This document shows positions 1-10,027 of a DNA stretch of 64,000 nucleotides, one piece after another. The position numbers and the translations under genes are program-made. The notes under the pieces were generated by a model that was not told the DNA's origin, searched no databases, and was given only the letters and a program-made list of their open reading frames with translations. This DNA comes from Marmoricola endophyticus (GTDB lineage: Bacteria; Actinomycetota; Actinomycetes; Propionibacteriales; Nocardioidaceae), in assembly GCF_014644415.1 (NCBI RefSeq), contig NZ_BMKQ01000001.1:1168861-1232860 (forward strand), in the 5' to 3' direction. The first letter of the stretch is position 1; each line of letters opens with the position of its first letter.

Positions 1-528
1 TGGTCGATCGGCAGCCTGTCGAAGACGCACTGGGGCGGCCTGCGTGTGGGGTGGCTGCGCGTGCCTCGTGCCGACGTCGACCGGGCCTTCCGCGCCCGAC
101 TCGCCCTCGACCTCGGCTGCCCCGTCGTGGAGCAGCTGGCCGCCGCCCACCTGATTGGCACGCCCGGCCTGCTGGAGCACCGCCGCGAGCAGCTCGCGGC
201 GTCCCAGGCCGCGGCGTACGACACCCTGCGCAGGCACCTGCCCGACTGGCGCGTCCCGCGACCGCTCGGCGGGCTCAGCCTGTGGTGCGAGCTGCCCGAG
301 CCGCTGTCGACGACCCTGGTCGCCCGGGCCGCCGACCACGGCGTGCTGCTCGCGCCGGGCCCGGCCTTCGCACCCGAGGGCGGGCTGGCGCGCTTCGTCC
401 GCGTCCCGTACGGGCTGCCGCCACACCTGCTGACCGAGGCCGGCGCACGCCTCGGGGCGGCGTGGCAGGACACGCTGGCCGCCCCGGGGCGGATCGGTCG
501 ACCGACGGACCCGACGCTGGTCGCCTGA
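1..528 (+). CDS. MocR/GntR-type PLP-dependent regulator, C-terminal part (5' end outside window)
   Basis: The reading frame is open from the first base and ends at TGA 526-528, so only the last 175 residues are seen. Residues 5-8 read SLSK, followed by a GLRVGW stretch. This is the pyridoxal-phosphate lysine motif of fold-type I aminotransferases. In MocR proteins such a domain follows an N-terminal GntR winged helix, which would lie outside the window. The remainder looks like the small domain of the aminotransferase fold. A plain aminotransferase is the alternative, because the DNA-binding part is not visible. The stop codon directly abuts the stop of the convergent gene that follows. Confidence 0.75.
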   Translation, partial: WSIGSLSKTHWGGLRVGWLRVPRADVDRAFRARLALDLGCPVVEQLAAAHLIGTPGLLEHRREQLAASQAAAYDTLRRHLPDWRVPRPLGGLSLWCELPEPLSTTLVARAADHGVLLAPGPAFAPEGGLARFVRVPYGLPPHLLTEAGARLGAAWQDTLAAPGRIGRPTDPTLVA

Positions 529-1306
529 TCAGAGGAGCGCGAGCAGCGGCTCGTACGGCGCCGGGTCGGGGTCGCTCAGCCACCGGAAGGCGAGGGCCCT
601 CAGCATCGCCTGACGTCGATCGCCGGCGCCCCACTCCACGACCGCCCGCTCGGGCACGTCGAAGCGGACCACCGCGTCCAGCACGCACACCGCCTCGGCC
701 CACCGCACCGGCCGCCAGGCCGGCGAGACGTCGATGACGACGGCCGACCCGCGCGCGTCGAGCAGGACGTTGCCGGCCAGGTCCGCGTGGACCAGCTGGT
801 CGGGACCGAGCGGAGTGTCGTCGAGCCGGTCGGCGATCGAGGCGAGGCCGGCGGCGCGCAGGTCCTCGTACGGAACCGAAGGCGAGCCGCTCGGCGAGCG
901 CCCAGCGGTCGGTACGCGCGTCGAGGACGTCCGGCCTGACGGGGACGACCGAGGCCAGCCGCGCGTGCAGCAGCCGTCCGGCCGCGAGGACGACCCGGAG
1001 GTCGCGGCACGGCGACGTGCCCGGCTCGAACCGGGACGCACCCCAGCCCTCGACCACCCAGGAGCCGTCCCTGGCCGGGACCGGCATCGCGACCCGCAGC
1101 CCGCCGCCCTCCTCGTCCAGGCGCACCGCGAGCCTGGCCAGGACGGGGTTCAGCCACTCCGACACCACGGGGTCGCGACCCGGCGCCAGCGCGAGGTCGC
1201 CCGCGCTGAACGCCCCGCCCCCGATCGCCGCCGGGTCGTCGGGGACGGCGAAGAGGTCCAGCACGCGCGCCGGCGGGCCGCTCAGGTGCTCAGAGGGTCT
1301 CGCCAC
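529..1306 (-). pseudogene. Aminoglycoside-phosphotransferase-like protein (TIGR02569-type), frameshifted
   Basis: Two frames together give one continuous protein. The first half (from GTG 1306 to about 880) begins ARPSEHLSGPPARVLDLF and contains SWVVEGWGASRF. The second half (about 880 to 529) carries the kinase-like loop LVHADLAGNVLLD and VVIDVSPAWRP. The frame changes within bases 872-884. Removing one G from the GGTT there restores a single frame reading AFVPYEDLRAAG. The family is a conserved actinobacterial group related to aminoglycoside phosphotransferases, of unknown substrate, normally about 260-280 residues, which matches the joined length. The start overlaps the end of tenA. I cannot tell a true pseudogene from a one-base sequencing error. 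Confidence 0.65.
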
Positions 1307-1952
1307 ACCACGAAGCGTCCCAGAAGCGCCACTCCAGGCGGGTGGCCGTGGCGTACGCCGCGTGCATCTCGCGCAGGTGCTCCGACGACGTCGTCGAGGC
1401 GAGGGCGTCGGCCGCGTCCTGCACCGCGACGACGGAGGCCTCGAAGTCGGGGTCGGAGTACGCCGCGATCCACGCGGCGTACGGGTGGTCCTCGAGCGCG
1501 ACCGAGCCGGCGATGGCCCGGCCCACCTCGGCGTACACCCGGAAGCAGGGCAGCACCGCCGCCAGCCCGACCTCGACCGGCGACGTGGCCGCGTGGGTGA
1601 GCAGGAAGCCCGTGTAGGCCAGGCAGGTGGGCGTCGGGGCGGGGGCGTCCGGGGCGTCGGGGTCGATGCCGCGCGGGACCAGGAAGGCCCGGTGCAGCTC
1701 CCGCTCGGCGACGACCGCGCCGGCGGCGGACCCGGCGAGCAGCCCGATGCCCTCGGGGTCCGGCATCCGCGCGGCGAGCGCGGCCAGGGTGCGGGCGTAG
1801 CCGGTCAGGTAGTGCGCGTCGTCGAGCAGGTAGCGCGCGAACACGTCCTCGCCCAGCGTTCCCTCGCGCAGCGCGCTGACGAACGGGTGGTCGAGGATCT
1901 CGGCGTACGTCGGCGCGACCGCGCGCCACGCGCTCTCGCTGAAGCCGGTCAT
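1290..1952 (-). CDS. tenA: TenA-family aminopyrimidine aminohydrolase (thiaminase II)
   Basis: 220 residues, the usual TenA length. TenA hydrolyses the amino group of degraded thiamin pyrimidines to give HMP, feeding ThiD in salvage. Visible family marks are the acidic pair in YLLDDAHY (residues 41-48), the catalytic cysteine in VLPCFRVY (Cys136) and the C-terminal EWRFWDAS with Glu207. It is the last gene of the thiM-thiE-thiD-tenA operon. Its ATG overlaps the thiD stop by four bases, so translation is probably coupled, and it should share the TPP riboswitch upstream of thiM. Confidence 0.9.
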   Translation of the reverse strand: MTGFSESAWRAVAPTYAEILDHPFVSALREGTLGEDVFARYLLDDAHYLTGYARTLAALAARMPDPEGIGLLAGSAAGAVVAERELHRAFLVPRGIDPDAPDAPAPTPTCLAYTGFLLTHAATSPVEVGLAAVLPCFRVYAEVGRAIAGSVALEDHPYAAWIAAYSDPDFEASVVAVQDAADALASTTSSEHLREMHAAYATATRLEWRFWDASWCGETL

Positions 1953-2773
1953 CGCAGTCCCTCCAGGTGGTCGACGGGTCCGTGGCCGGCGCCGTACACC
2001 CGGCCCTCAGCACTGCGCAGCGCGCGCTGCAGGAAGTCGTGGGCGGTGCGCACGGCGGTGGGGACGTCGTCGCCGGCGGCCAGCCGCGCAGCGATCCCCG
2101 ACGACAGCGTGCAGCCGGTGCCGTGGGTGTTCGGGCCGGGCACCCGGTCGTGCTCCAGCGTCGTGGCTCCGTCCGGGCCGACCAGCACGTCGACCACCCG
2201 GTCGCCGGTGAGGTGTCCCCCCTTGACCAGGGCGTACCTGGCCCCGCGTGCGCACAGCTCCTCACCCGCGGCCGTGAGCTCGGCGACCGGGTCGGCCCCG
2301 GGCAGGTCCAGCCCGGTGAGCAGCCGGGCCTCGGGCAGGTTCGGCGTGACGACGGTGGCCCGCGGCAGGAGGCGACCGACGATGGTCGCCACCGCCTCCT
2401 CGGGGACGAGCACGTCGCCGGAGGTCGCCACGGTGACGGGGTCGAGCACCAGCGGGACCCCTCGGTCGAGCAGGGCGCCCAGGGCGTCGGCGACCGCGGA
2501 GACCACGGCGGCGTCGCCGAGCATCCCGGTCTTGACCGCGCGGACGTCGAGGTCGTCGACCACCGAGGTGATCTGGGCGGACACGAACGCCGGCGGCACC
2601 GCGTGGATGCCCTGCACACCGGTGGTGTTCTGCGCGGTCAGCGCGGTGAGCGCCGCGGCGGCGTACACCCCCAGCGCGGTCGCGGTCTTGAGATCGGCCT
2701 GCACGCCGGCCCCACCGGACGGGTCCGAGCCGGCGACGGCGAGCACGGCCGGCTCCTGCGCGCCGGCGCTCAC
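1949..2773 (-). CDS. thiD: Hydroxymethylpyrimidine/phosphomethylpyrimidine kinase
   Basis: 274 residues of the ribokinase-fold ThiD family, which phosphorylates HMP to HMP-P and then HMP-PP for thiamin phosphate synthesis. The N-terminal AGSDPSGGAGVQADLK (about residues 14-29) is the family signature. KTGMLGD lies in the middle, and the C-terminal NTHGTGCTLSS supplies the anion hole and catalytic aspartate region. The GTG start overlaps the thiE stop (GTGA) and the stop overlaps the tenA start (ATGA). There is no fused ThiE or TenA domain, unlike some ThiD proteins. Confidence 0.95.
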   Translation of the reverse strand: MSAGAQEPAVLAVAGSDPSGGAGVQADLKTATALGVYAAAALTALTAQNTTGVQGIHAVPPAFVSAQITSVVDDLDVRAVKTGMLGDAAVVSAVADALGALLDRGVPLVLDPVTVATSGDVLVPEEAVATIVGRLLPRATVVTPNLPEARLLTGLDLPGADPVAELTAAGEELCARGARYALVKGGHLTGDRVVDVLVGPDGATTLEHDRVPGPNTHGTGCTLSSGIAARLAAGDDVPTAVRTAHDFLQRALRSAEGRVYGAGHGPVDHLEGLR

Positions 2774-3408
2774 CTCAGGGCCTCGCGGATCTCACGGGCG
2801 GCGGCCGTCGGGTCGGGCGCCGCGCAGATCGCCGAGACCACGGCGACGCCCGCTCCCCCGGCCGCGACGACCTCGGCGGCGTTGCCTGCGTCCAGGCCGC
2901 CGATCCCGATCACCGGGAGGTCGACGCCGCGGGCCGCGAGGCCGTCGACGACCGCGCGTACCCCGTCGAGGCCGAACGGCGGGTCGTGGTCGGGCTTCGT
3001 CGTGGTCGCGTGCACCGGGCTGACCGCCAGGTAGTCGATCGCGGCCAGCTGCTCGGCGTCGTCGAGCTGCGCGAGGTCGTGCAGCGACCAGCCCACCACC
3101 GCCTCCGGACCCAGCCGCTCGCGAGCCACCGTGGGCAGGACGTCGTCGGCGCCGACGTGCACACCGTCCGCGTACGCGGCGGCGGCGAGGTCGTCGTTGA
3201 CGACCAGCGCGGCGTCGCCGACGACCGTGCGCAGCCGGTCGAGCTGCGCGACCAGCTGCTCGGTCGTCGCCTGCTTGTCGCGCAGCTGCACGGTGCCGAC
3301 CCCGCCGGCGACGGCCGCCGCGACGACGTCGACGAGGTCACGCCCGCCCACGAGGACGGGGTCGGTGACCAGGTAGACGGCGAGGTCGAGGCTCGTACGA
3401 GCCCTCAC
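2770..3408 (-). CDS. thiE: Thiamin phosphate synthase
   Basis: 212 residues, a typical ThiE TIM barrel. It joins HMP-PP and hydroxyethylthiazole phosphate to thiamin phosphate. Motifs seen are YLVTD near the N-terminus, TVQLRDK (about residues 35-41), VVNDD, the GxSLHD-like loop, DYLAVSPVHATTTKP (product phosphate and thiazole site) and VIGIGGLD near the end. I placed the start at GTG 3406-3408 because it overlaps the thiM stop as GTGA, like the other junctions of this operon. The reading frame is open far upstream but has no ThiE-like residues there. Confidence 0.93.
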   Translation of the reverse strand: MRARTSLDLAVYLVTDPVLVGGRDLVDVVAAAVAGGVGTVQLRDKQATTEQLVAQLDRLRTVVGDAALVVNDDLAAAAYADGVHVGADDVLPTVARERLGPEAVVGWSLHDLAQLDDAEQLAAIDYLAVSPVHATTTKPDHDPPFGLDGVRAVVDGLAARGVDLPVIGIGGLDAGNAAEVVAAGGAGVAVVSAICAAPDPTAAAREIREALR

Positions 3409-4163
3409 GCGAGCTCGCCGGTGGCCCACAGCGCGTCGAGGATCGCGGGGCGCAGCGACCCCGGTCCGACCGCCGTGCCGCCTGCCGCCTGGCCCGCCCG
3501 CGCCAGCAGGGCCATCGCGGACACCGAGGCCTCGACCGGGTCGTCGATGATCGCGCAGGCGGCCGCCACGAGCGCGGTCGAGGCGCAGCCGAGCGCGGAG
3601 ATCAGCGGCATCCGCGAGTCGCCACCGCGCACGAGCTCGGTGCGCTCGCCGTCGGTGACGACGTCCGCAGCGCCGGAGACGACCACGACGGAGCCGGTCT
3701 GCCGCGCCAGCGCCTCGGCGTCGCCCTTGACCGCCTCGGAGTCGTCGGTGGCGTCGACGCCACGGCCGGCGCCGGCCTGCGTGGCCAGCGCGAGGATCTC
3801 GCTGGCGTTGCCGCGGATCACGGTCGGCTGCAGCGGGAGCAGGTCCGCGACGATCGACCGGCGGTACGCCGTGGCGCCCACGGCCACCGGGTCGAGCACC
3901 CAAGGGATGCCGCGGTCGTGCGCGGCGCCGGCCGCGGCGTGCATGCCCTCGACCCACCGCGGGCTCGGCGTCCCGATGTTGACCACCACCGCCGAGGCGA
4001 GCCCGGCCAGCTCGGCGGCCTCTTCGGGGTCGTGCACCATCGCCGGCGACGCACCCGCGGCGTTGAGCAGGTTCGCCACCAGGTCCATCGAGACGAAGTT
4101 GGTCAGGCACTGCACCAGGGGCGAGCGCTCCCGCAGTGCTCGGGCGAGCTGGTCTGGTCCCAC
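3405..4163 (-). CDS. thiM: Hydroxyethylthiazole kinase
   Basis: 252 residues of the ThiM family (ribokinase fold). It phosphorylates hydroxyethylthiazole for salvage. It shows QCLTNFVSMD near the N-terminus (thiazole site), VLDPVAVGAT, RGNASEI and the C-terminal SALGCAS carrying the catalytic cysteine. It is the first gene of the operon. The GTG start lies nine bases after a GGAGG that forms the 3' end of the TPP riboswitch, so ligand binding can hide the ribosome site. No thiC or thiG is in the window, so this operon looks salvage-oriented. Confidence 0.93.
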   Translation of the reverse strand: MGPDQLARALRERSPLVQCLTNFVSMDLVANLLNAAGASPAMVHDPEEAAELAGLASAVVVNIGTPSPRWVEGMHAAAGAAHDRGIPWVLDPVAVGATAYRRSIVADLLPLQPTVIRGNASEILALATQAGAGRGVDATDDSEAVKGDAEALARQTGSVVVVSGAADVVTDGERTELVRGGDSRMPLISALGCASTALVAAACAIIDDPVEASVSAMALLARAGQAAGGTAVGPGSLRPAILDALWATGELA

Positions 4164-4170
4164 GTCGGGC

Positions 4171-4255
4171 TCCCTCCGCCGGTGTCAACCGGATCAGGTT
4201 CGGCGGGTGTGTTCTCAGCCTCGCGTCTGCTCGCAGGGCACCCCGGCCACGGACG
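4171..4255 (-). promoter_or_regulatory. TPP (THI-element) riboswitch
   Basis: Read on the minus strand, it contains GGGGTGCCC, GGCTGAGA (complement of 4213-4220), ACCTGATC (complement of 4192-4199) and a closing GGAGGGA. These are the conserved THI-element blocks in the right order and spacing. The GGAGGGA is also the only plausible ribosome site for thiM, which points to translational control. I see no terminator between the aptamer and the start codon. Confidence 0.93.
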
Positions 4256-4258
4256 ACG

Positions 4259-4286
4259 AACCTAACGCGTCGCGCGTGAGCGTCAA
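4259..4286 (-). promoter_or_regulatory. Putative promoter of the thi operon
   Basis: On the minus strand TTGACG (4281-4286) is followed after 16 bases by TAGGTT (4259-4264). Transcription would begin near 4252, the 5' edge of the riboswitch. The -35 box overlaps the stop codon of the upstream gene. Confidence 0.6.
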
Positions 4287-4909
4287 CGGGTGCCCGCCAC
4301 CAGCCGCCCCAGCTCGTCGGGCGCCCAGGTCTCCATGCCCTCGCAGGCGGCGAGGTAGGCGGTGATCGCCTCGTCGTCGAGCCCGTGGGTGGCGCGCAGC
4401 CCGCGCACGATGGTGGCGACGTACGCCCCGCCCGGCGAGTTGCGCGGCAGGTGCTCGGCGTCGCCGGTGGTGAAGGTGAGCACCGGGCGGCCGTCGAGCT
4501 CGCCGACCAGGTGCAGCGTCTCGTAGTGCCCGGGGCCGTACGAGTACGGCTCGTCGGCGAGCACCTGGGAGAGGTCCAGGTCGTCGTCGGGGTCGCGGTG
4601 CATCTCCTGCGCCGCCACGTCGGCGAACTGGCCGCGGGTGATGAGGAAGGCGCGCGCGTACACCTGACCCCGGGCAGTCGGGTCGTAGAACGCCACCGCG
4701 CCGCCGCCCCAGTTCTGGGACTCCCAGCCGAAGAACAGCGCGCCGGGCAGCACCATCGCGCGCTCCTCCAGCGGTGCCGAGGTGTCCCGGGCACCGGGGT
4801 TGTCCCGACGGGTGCCGGGAGCACGCCCGCCTTGGAGGTAGGTGCCGAACCGCACCACGTCGAGGTTCGAGCCGTACCCGGCGTACCAGATGTGGTCTCC
4901 TGCCGTCAC
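4283..4909 (-). CDS. Gamma-glutamylcyclotransferase-like (AIG2 fold) protein
   Basis: 208 residues. The N-terminal WYAGYGSNL (residues 8-16) is the YGSNL nucleotide-like loop of the GGCT/AIG2 fold, which binds gamma-glutamyl compounds. The body, with FGWESQNWGGGAVAFYDP and YARAFLITRGQF, resembles conserved actinobacterial proteins of unknown substrate, often annotated only as hypothetical. The GTG start overlaps the stop of the upstream DsbA-type gene as GTGA, so the two are probably co-transcribed. The substrate is not assigned. Confidence 0.6.
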   Translation of the reverse strand: MTAGDHIWYAGYGSNLDVVRFGTYLQGGRAPGTRRDNPGARDTSAPLEERAMVLPGALFFGWESQNWGGGAVAFYDPTARGQVYARAFLITRGQFADVAAQEMHRDPDDDLDLSQVLADEPYSYGPGHYETLHLVGELDGRPVLTFTTGDAEHLPRNSPGGAYVATIVRGLRATHGLDDEAITAYLAACEGMETWAPDELGRLVAGTR

Positions 4910-5637
4910 GGGGTGCAGCCCTCGGGCCCGCAGACGGCCCCGGACGCGCTGTCGTCGCCGGGTGCGCCGACCGGCTGCAGCACCGGGTGGCCGTCGGCCC
5001 AGGCCTGCTCGAGCGCCCGGGCGAAGGTCTCGGCGGGCTGGGCACCGGAGACGGCGTACCGCTGGTCGAGGACGAAGAACGGCACGCCGCTCGCGCCGAG
5101 GTCGGCGGCGCGGTCGACGTCGTCGAAGACCTGCTCACGGAACTCGGTCCCGGCCAGCACCTCTCGCGCCCGATCCTCGTCGACACCGGCGCGCTGCGCG
5201 GCAGCGAGGAGGACGTCGGCCGCGGCAGGGTTCTCCGCACGCAGGAAGTACGCCGACAGCAGCTCCTCCTTCAGCGCGCGCTGCACGGCGGGACCGTGCT
5301 CGGCGAGAGCCAGGTGCAGCAGCCGGTGGGCGTCGACCGTGCTCGCGCGCTGGGCCTCGGCGAGCCGGAAGTCCAGGCCCTCCTCGGCGGCGACCGACCC
5401 GACCTGGGCGACCATCGCCCGACCGGCGTCGGGGCCACCGCCGTACTTGCGCCCGAGGCTCTCGGCGACGGACTCCACCGGCTCCTGCGGCGCGTCGGGG
5501 TCGAGCAGGAACGAGTGGTAGACCACCTCGACCTCGTCGGCGTGCGCGAAGCCGGCCAGCGCGCGCTCCAGGCGCCGCTTGCCGATGAAGCACCAGGGGC
5601 AGACCACGTCGCTCCAGACGTCGATACGCATGCTCAT
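4906..5637 (-). CDS. DsbA-family (FrnE-like) thiol oxidoreductase
   Basis: About 243 residues with a thioredoxin fold interrupted by a helical insert. The N-terminal SDVVCPWCFIGK holds the CPWC active site, and GVPFFVLDQRYAVSGAQP carries the cis-proline loop (GVPFF). These match FrnE-type cytoplasmic DsbA proteins and 2-hydroxychromene-2-carboxylate isomerase relatives. The C-terminus has an extra CGPEGC pair, unusual and possibly redox-active or metal-binding. The frame is open further upstream to GTG 5685, but I start at ATG 5635-5637 (MSMRIDV), with ATG 5631 six bases on as alternative. A GGGAG lies just upstream. No signal peptide is seen. Confidence 0.8.
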   Translation of the reverse strand: MSMRIDVWSDVVCPWCFIGKRRLERALAGFAHADEVEVVYHSFLLDPDAPQEPVESVAESLGRKYGGGPDAGRAMVAQVGSVAAEEGLDFRLAEAQRASTVDAHRLLHLALAEHGPAVQRALKEELLSAYFLRAENPAAADVLLAAAQRAGVDEDRAREVLAGTEFREQVFDDVDRAADLGASGVPFFVLDQRYAVSGAQPAETFARALEQAWADGHPVLQPVGAPGDDSASGAVCGPEGCTP

Positions 5638-5674
5638 ACCGCTCCCAACGGTGCATCGGTGGTTCGCTGTTCCC

Positions 5675-6220
5675 GTGCCTGCCACTCCCCCACGTCAGCT
5701 CACCGACCTGCCCGGCACCGAGCGGCTCACGCTGCGGCCGTGGACGCTCGACGACGCGCCCCGGGTGCTGGAGCTGTACTCCTCGATGGAGGTCGTCCGC
5801 TGGCTGGGCGCCGGTCCGCCGCGGGTGCTCACGACTCTCGACGACGCGCGCGAGCGGATCGCCTCGGACTGGGACCGGTCGCTGGTCGCCCCGCGCGGGG
5901 TCTGGGCGGTCGTACCCCGCGCGACCGAGGTGCCCGTCGGCAGCGTGCTGCTCGTCGACCTGCCGAGCAGCGGCGGCGAGGTCGAGATCGGCTGGCACCT
6001 GCACCCCGACTCCTGGGGGCACGGGTACGCGACCGAGGCCGCCCGCGCCGTGCTCGCCCACGGCTTCGCCGGCGGCCTGCGGACGATCTGGGCCACCACC
6101 CACCTGACCAACGAGCGCTCGCAGGCGGTCTGCCGACGGCTCGGCATGACCGACCGCGGCACGACGCGGGAGTGGTACGACGTCGACTCCCGCGCCTTCA
6201 GCCTCACCAGGCCCGGCTGA
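5675..6220 (+). CDS. GNAT acetyltransferase (RimJ/RimL type)
   Basis: About 181 residues. The start TERLTLRPWTLDDAPRVLELY is the usual opening of RimJ/RimL-type GNAT enzymes. VEIGWHLHPDSWGHGYATEA is the acetyl-CoA binding motif (a variant of Q/RxxGxG/A), and NERSQAVCRRLGM is the motif B helix. The acceptor is unknown; the family includes N-terminal ribosomal-protein and antibiotic acetyltransferases. I start at GTG 5675. GTG 5651 is possible, and neither has a clear ribosome site. The gene converges on ilvC across a repeat array. Confidence 0.75.
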   Translation: MPATPPRQLTDLPGTERLTLRPWTLDDAPRVLELYSSMEVVRWLGAGPPRVLTTLDDARERIASDWDRSLVAPRGVWAVVPRATEVPVGSVLLVDLPSSGGEVEIGWHLHPDSWGHGYATEAARAVLAHGFAGGLRTIWATTHLTNERSQAVCRRLGMTDRGTTREWYDVDSRAFSLTRPG

Positions 6221-6234
6221 GGGCGGGCACCTCC

Positions 6235-6474
6235 CGCGAGACGTCGCGTGTTCGCGACGCCTCGGCGAACTCCAGGCGCCCGACACCGCGAGACGTCGCG
6301 TGTACGCGACGCCTCGGCGAACTCCAAGTGCCCGACACCGCGAGACGTCGCGTGTACGCGACGCCTCGGCGAACCCCAGGTGCTCGACACCGCGAGACGT
6401 CGCGTGTTCGCGACGCCTCGGCGAACCCCAGGCGCCCAAGACCGCGAGACGTCGCGTGTACGCGACGCCTCGCG
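6235..6474. repeat. Tandem array of 52-bp units, each with a hairpin-forming palindrome
   Basis: Units begin CGCGAGACGTCGCGTGT at 6235, 6287, 6339, 6391 and 6443, exactly 52 bases apart; the fifth is cut after about 32 bases. In each unit CGTCGCGT, GT, ACGCGACG forms a near-perfect palindrome, extended to 13-bp arms with one mismatch. Units 1 and 4 have TTCG instead of TACG, which shortens the arm by one pair. The inter-palindrome segments are also nearly identical. The array fills the space between two convergent genes, so it may act as a two-way terminator or be a mobile extragenic palindrome that expanded. Confidence 0.9.
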
Positions 6475-6481
6475 GGGTGGG

Positions 6482-8113
<1,632 letters not shown>

Positions 8114-8117
<4 letters not shown>

Positions 8118-9904
8118 AGGTCGTCCTCCTCGAAGTCAGGGGCGAGGTCGCGGGCGTACTTGATCTCGTCGTTGGACGCCCCGGCGGCGACCATCGGCCA
8201 CACCATCGCGTCGCGGTGCACCCGGAAGTCGATCACCACGGGCACGTCGTTGATCTCCATCGCCTTCGCGATGGTGGCGTCGACGTCGGCCGGGTCGTCG
8301 CAGGACAGCCCGACGGCGCCGTACGCCTCGGCGAGCTTGACGAAGTCGGGCACGCGCTTGGACTGCAGGTCGGTGCTGGAGTAGCGGCCGTCGTAGAACA
8401 GCGTCTGCCACTGCCTGACCATGCCCAGCGACTCGTTGTTGATCACGGCGATCTTCACGGGGATGCCCTCGATCGTGCAGGTGGCCAGCTCCTGGTTGGT
8501 CATCTGGAAGCAGCCGTCGCCGTCGATCGCCCACACGGTGGCGTCGGGACGACCCACCTTGGCGCCCATCGCGGACGGCACGCCGTAGCCCATCGTGCCG
8601 AGGCCACCGGAGTTGAGCCAGGTGTGGGGGTGCTCGTAGGAGATGAACTGCGCGGCCCACATCTGGTGCTGGCCGACGCCGGAGGTGAAGATCGTCTCCG
8701 GGCCGCTGATCGCACCGAGGCGCTCGATGACGTACTGCGGCGACAGGCTGCCGTCGTCCGGCTCGTCGTACCCGAGCGGGTAGCGGTCCTTCACTCCGGC
8801 CAGGAAGGCCGTCCACCCCTCGTAGTCCCCGGCCTCGCCGTGCTGGTGCAGGGCCTCGATCGCCTCGTCCAGCTCGTCGATCACCTGCTTGACGTCGCCG
8901 ACGATCGGCACGTCGACAGCGCGGTTCTTGCCGATCTCCGCGGGGTCGATGTCGGCGTGGACCACCTTGGCCCCGGGGGCGAACGTCTCGAGGTTGCCGG
9001 TCACCCGGTCGTCGAAGCGTGCCCCGAGGCTGACGATGAGGTCGGACTTCTGCAGACCGGCCACCGCCGCCACCGACCCGTGCATCCCCGGCATCCCGAG
9101 GTGCTGGGGGTGGCTGTCGGGGAAGGCGCCGCGGGCCATCAACGTGGTCACCACCGGGATACCGGTGCGCTCGGCGAGCCGCCGCAGCTCCTCGGAGGCG
9201 CGGGCGCGGATCGTGCCGCCCCCGACGTACAGCACGGGCTTGCGGGCCTCGACGACCAGCCGGGCGGCCTCGCGGACCTGCTTGGCGTGGGGCTTGGTCA
9301 CCGGGCGGTAGCCGGGCAGGTGCAGCTGCTCCGGCCAGCGGAACTCGGTGGTCGCCACCAGCGCTGACTTGGCGATGTCGACCAGGACCGGACCGGGGCG
9401 GCCGGTGGAGGCGATGTAGAAGGCCTCGGCGATGGTTGCGGGGATGTCGGCCGGGTCGGTGACGAGGTAGTTGTGCTTGGTGACCGGCATCGTGATGCCG
9501 CGGATGTCGGCCTCCTGGAAGGCGTCGGTGCCGATCTGGCTGGCGCCCACCTGTCCGGTGATGGCGACCAGCGGCACCGAGTCCATGTGCGCGTCGGCGA
9601 TCGGGGTGACCAGGTTGGTCGCGCCGGGTCCACTCGTCGCCATGCAGACGCCGACCTTGCCGGTGGCGGCCGCATACCCCTGCGCGGCGTGGCCCGCGCC
9701 CTGCTCGTGCCGCACGAGGATGTGCCGGATCGAGGAGTCGAACAACGGGTCGTACGCCGGCAGGATGCACCCGCCCGGGATGCCGAAGATGGTGTCGACA
9801 CCCGCGTGCTCGAGAGAGCGCACGAGGCTCTGGGCCCCGGTGATCGTCTCGTCCTGCGCCGGTGCGGGCGCACTGGGCTTCGGGGTGCTGTCCTGGATGG
9901 TCAT
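8114..9904 (-). CDS. ilvB: Acetolactate synthase large (catalytic) subunit
   Basis: 596 residues, a ThDP-dependent enzyme that condenses two pyruvates, or pyruvate with 2-ketobutyrate. [14 protein letters not shown] and [16 protein letters not shown] hold the catalytic glutamate of the PYR domain. The middle domain is FAD-type. [17 protein letters not shown] with KIAVINNES is the GDG...NN thiamin diphosphate motif. It is the first structural gene of ilvBNC and sits behind a leader peptide gene and a terminator hairpin, so it should be under attenuation by branched-chain aminoacyl-tRNA supply. Confidence 0.97.
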
Positions 9905-9972
9905 CGTGGGGCCTTCGTGATCCGGTGGTGGCGGGCTCGTCGTGCGGGGCGGGCCGTCGTCACCCGGCCCAA

Positions 9973-10008
9973 CAAAAAACCCTCCGGGCCATGAGGCAGA
10001 CGGAGGGT
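9973..10008 (-). terminator. Rho-independent attenuator in the ilvB leader
   Basis: On the minus strand ACCCTCCG (complement of 10001-10008) pairs with CGGAGGGT (complement of 9979-9986), and the stem runs into six T residues (9974-9979). It lies between the ilvL leader ORF and ilvB, where an attenuator is expected. The segment CCGAGGGT just upstream of ilvL could compete for the 5' arm, an inferred antiterminator. Confidence 0.85.
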
Positions 10009-10027
10009 CGACGCGGAGGCGGGGCTG

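Noticed and set aside
51-737. Long Arg/Ala/Pro-rich open frames opposite or out of phase with real genes
   Set aside because: Typical of very GC-rich DNA; composition is unlike proteins, and family motifs are in the other frame throughout the window.
2986-4365. 459-residue plus-strand frame over the thi operon
   Set aside because: It is antisense to thiE and thiM, both of which carry full family motifs, and shows no motif of its own.
6235-6474. CRISPR array
   Set aside because: The segments between palindromes are nearly identical copies, not unique spacers, and no cas gene is nearby.
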